In this document: positions 62,428 to 64,000 of the stretch, in pieces
Layout: each line of letters begins with the position of its first letter
Numbering within the stretch: position 1 is the first letter of the stretch
Source of the DNA: Pseudokineococcus marinus
Lineage (GTDB): Bacteria > Actinomycetota > Actinomycetes > Actinomycetales > Quadrisphaeraceae
Reading direction: 5' to 3'
NCBI RefSeq assembly: GCF_037482405.1
Contig: NZ_JBBHZZ010000007.1
Location: 62,001 to 126,000 of the forward strand
DNA length: 64,000 nucleotides
The notes under the pieces: generated by a model
The model's input: only the letters and a program-made list of their open reading frames with translations
Database searches by the model: none
What the model was told of the DNA's origin: nothing
Position numbers and translations under genes: made by a program

Positions 62428-64000
62428 TCAGGCGGCGCTCGTCGTCCGTCCCTCCGCAGCCGCCTGGTCGCGCAGGAGCGCACCGGCGTCGGGGTTGCGC
62501 CGGTAGGCCTCCTCGGCGGCGCGGGCGACGTTGCGCTGCATGCCGCCGAAGACGACCGCGTGGAAGGGCACGATGCCGGTCCAGTACAGGCGCCCGGGCA
62601 GCCCGCGGGGGTGGAAGAGCGCGCGCTGGTGGAAGACGACGGCGTCGTCCGCCACGTCCCGGCCGATGCGCCCGGCCTCCTTGGCCTCGGCGCCGGTCTC
62701 CACGGACAGGTCGAGCCACGCCAGCCCGGGCAGGCGCATCTCGGCGCGCAGCCGCACGAGCCGCCCGGGCTCGATGGCCTCGACCCGCCACCAGTCGAGG
62801 GCGTCTCCGACCGACAGGTGCAGCGGGTCGCGCCGGCCGCGGCGCAGGCCGGGGCCGCCGAAGACCTGGTCGAGCACCCCGCGCGTCCACCACCCGAGCT
62901 GGAAGGAGTACCAGCCGTTGTCGCCGCCGATGCCCTGGAGCACCGCCCACAGGTGCTCGGCCGGCGCGTCGACGGTCGTGCTCCGGTCGTCGACGTAGAG
63001 GCGACCGCCCGCCCAGTCGGGGTCGGTGGGCAGGGGCTCGCTGGGCGCGCCGCGCAGGCTCGCCGAGCGCCACGACGTCTCGACCTCGTAGTCGCGGATC
63101 CTCGTCAGCGCCAGCCGCACGGACTCGTCGAAGCCGATGAGCCCGCCCTCGGGGTCGGGCACCCACTGCTTGATGTCGTCCTCCTTGCAGACGACGTCGT
63201 GCACGAGGCTGCCGATCAGCGGGCGGGCGATCTTCTTCGGGACCGGCGTGACCATGCCCGTCCAGTGCGACGCGAGGCCCGGGGTGAGCACGGGCAGCGG
63301 CACGATGATGCGCGGCTTGAGGCCCGCCACCGCGGCGTAGCGCTGCATCATCTGCCGGTAGGTGAGGACGTCGGGGCCACCGATGTCGAAGCCCCGGTTC
63401 GTGCCCTCCGGCAGGCGCGCCGCGCCCACGAGGTAGCGCAGGACGTCGCGCACCGCGATGGGCTGGATCGTGGACGTGACCCACTTCGGCGTCACCATCG
63501 CCGGCAGCAGGTCGGTGAGGTTGCGCATCATCTCGAACGACGCCGACCCCGAGCCGATGATGACGGCCGCCTTGAGCACGACCGAGTCGACGCCGGAGGC
63601 CAGGAAGATGTCGCCGACCTCCTTGCGCGACCCGAGGTGCTCCGAGAGGTGCTCGCCCTCCGGGTACAGACCGCCGAGGTAGACGACGCGCCCGACGCCG
63701 ACGTCGCGCGCGGCCGTGACGAAGGTGCGCGCGGTGTAGCGGTCGAGCTGCTCGAAGTCCTTGCCGGACCCGAGCGAGTGGATGAGGTAGTAGGCGACGT
63801 CGACCCCGCGAAGGGCGTCCTTGACCTGGTCGATGTCGTTGGCGTCCGCGTCGACGAGCTCGACGTCGTCGTACCAGGGCCTGTCCTGCAGGCGGTCCGG
63901 GCGCCGCGCCATCGCGCGCACCCGGTAGCCGGCCGTCAGCAGCTGGGGGACCAGCCGCCCGCCGATGTAGCCGGTGACGCCGGTCACGAGGACGAGCGGC
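62428..64000 (-). CDS. NAD(P)-binding SDR with DUF2867-type C-terminal domain, 5' end outside window
   Basis: Over 520 residues are visible; the true start lies beyond 64,000. VTGVTGYIGGRLVPQLLTAG is the Rossmann nucleotide motif; GVDVAYYLIHSLGSGKDFEQ and VGRVVYLGGLYPEGEHLSEH belong to the NAD(P)-binding half. The last 180 residues (DGWYSFQLGWWTRG-like segment, LYWTGIVPFHAVVFGGMQRN) are a DUF2867/SRPBCC-like domain. Members are assumed to be membrane-associated oxidoreductases. Not a typical catalytic Y-x-x-x-K SDR. Confidence 0.82.
   Translation of the reverse strand, partial: PLVLVTGVTGYIGGRLVPQLLTAGYRVRAMARRPDRLQDRPWYDDVELVDADANDIDQVKDALRGVDVAYYLIHSLGSGKDFEQLDRYTARTFVTAARDVGVGRVVYLGGLYPEGEHLSEHLGSRKEVGDIFLASGVDSVVLKAAVIIGSGSASFEMMRNLTDLLPAMVTPKWVTSTIQPIAVRDVLRYLVGAARLPEGTNRGFDIGGPDVLTYRQMMQRYAAVAGLKPRIIVPLPVLTPGLASHWTGMVTPVPKKIARPLIGSLVHDVVCKEDDIKQWVPDPEGGLIGFDESVRLALTRIRDYEVETSWRSASLRGAPSEPLPTDPDWAGGRLYVDDRSTTVDAPAEHLWAVLQGIGGDNGWYSFQLGWWTRGVLDQVFGGPGLRRGRRDPLHLSVGDALDWWRVEAIEPGRLVRLRAEMRLPGLAWLDLSVETGAEAKEAGRIGRDVADDAVVFHQRALFHPRGLPGRLYWTGIVPFHAVVFGGMQRNVARAAEEAYRRNPDAGALLRDQAAAEGRTTSAA

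Overview
The window is very GC-rich DNA from an actinobacterium (Actinomycetota). Codons end almost always in G or C, GTG starts are common, and the host part carries orn next to tRNA-His, a truncated haemoglobin of the GlbO type, EttA and a SorC-type regulator next to a GH13 glucosidase. Genus cannot be read from the sequence.

Positions 1 to about 43,110 are most of a temperate siphovirus-type prophage, transcribed almost entirely on the minus strand. Reading in the direction of transcription (right to left) the order is: repressor and divergent control region (42,495-43,147); a dense early block of small genes (38.6-42.5 kb); two ParB-like proteins and a phage sliding clamp (35.0-38.6 kb); a WDGH-type protein, an HNH protein, a RusA-like resolvase and zinc/HTH proteins (30.5-34.7 kb); HNH, small and large terminase, portal, ClpP-like protease, decoration and major capsid proteins (23.6-30 kb); connectors, tail tube, tail chaperones, tape measure, distal tail and Gp37-like proteins (13.5-23.5 kb); fibre and tailspike proteins (6-13.4 kb); membrane proteins, endolysin and holin-like protein (2.3-5.2 kb); then small accessory genes. 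At least eighteen junctions are 4-base GTGA overlaps, so translational coupling is the rule. The prophage borders the 3' end of a tRNA-Lys gene, and the last codons of the repressor gene lie inside that tRNA, as in phages with integration-dependent immunity. No integrase is present in the window; it and the other attachment site should lie beyond position 1.

From 43.1 kb on the DNA is host chromosome: tRNA-Lys, tRNA-His and orn, a PrsW-like protease overlapping nhaA, tRNA-Arg followed by two 78-bp repeats carrying degenerate copies of its 3' half, a pair of GTPases with membrane segments, and ettA. Between ettA and an acyl-CoA thioesterase II gene sits a compact three-gene cassette (52,826-56,023) of clearly lower GC: a small HEPN-like protein, a MinD-like ATPase with the variant P-loop KGGVGRST, and a large P-loop NTPase. 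It looks horizontally acquired and is the best candidate for an undescribed, possibly defensive, system. The thioesterase gene next to it is broken by an unusual 86-base duplication that forms a perfect 80-base palindrome. After it come a hotdog thioesterase, a SorC-type regulator, a GH13 glucosidase, an alpha/beta hydrolase, GlbO and an NAD(P)-binding DUF2867-type protein that runs off the window.

Assembly caution: the run of N at 15,420-15,522 is very probably a false gap, because its two flanks share 17 bases and joining them restores one reading frame.
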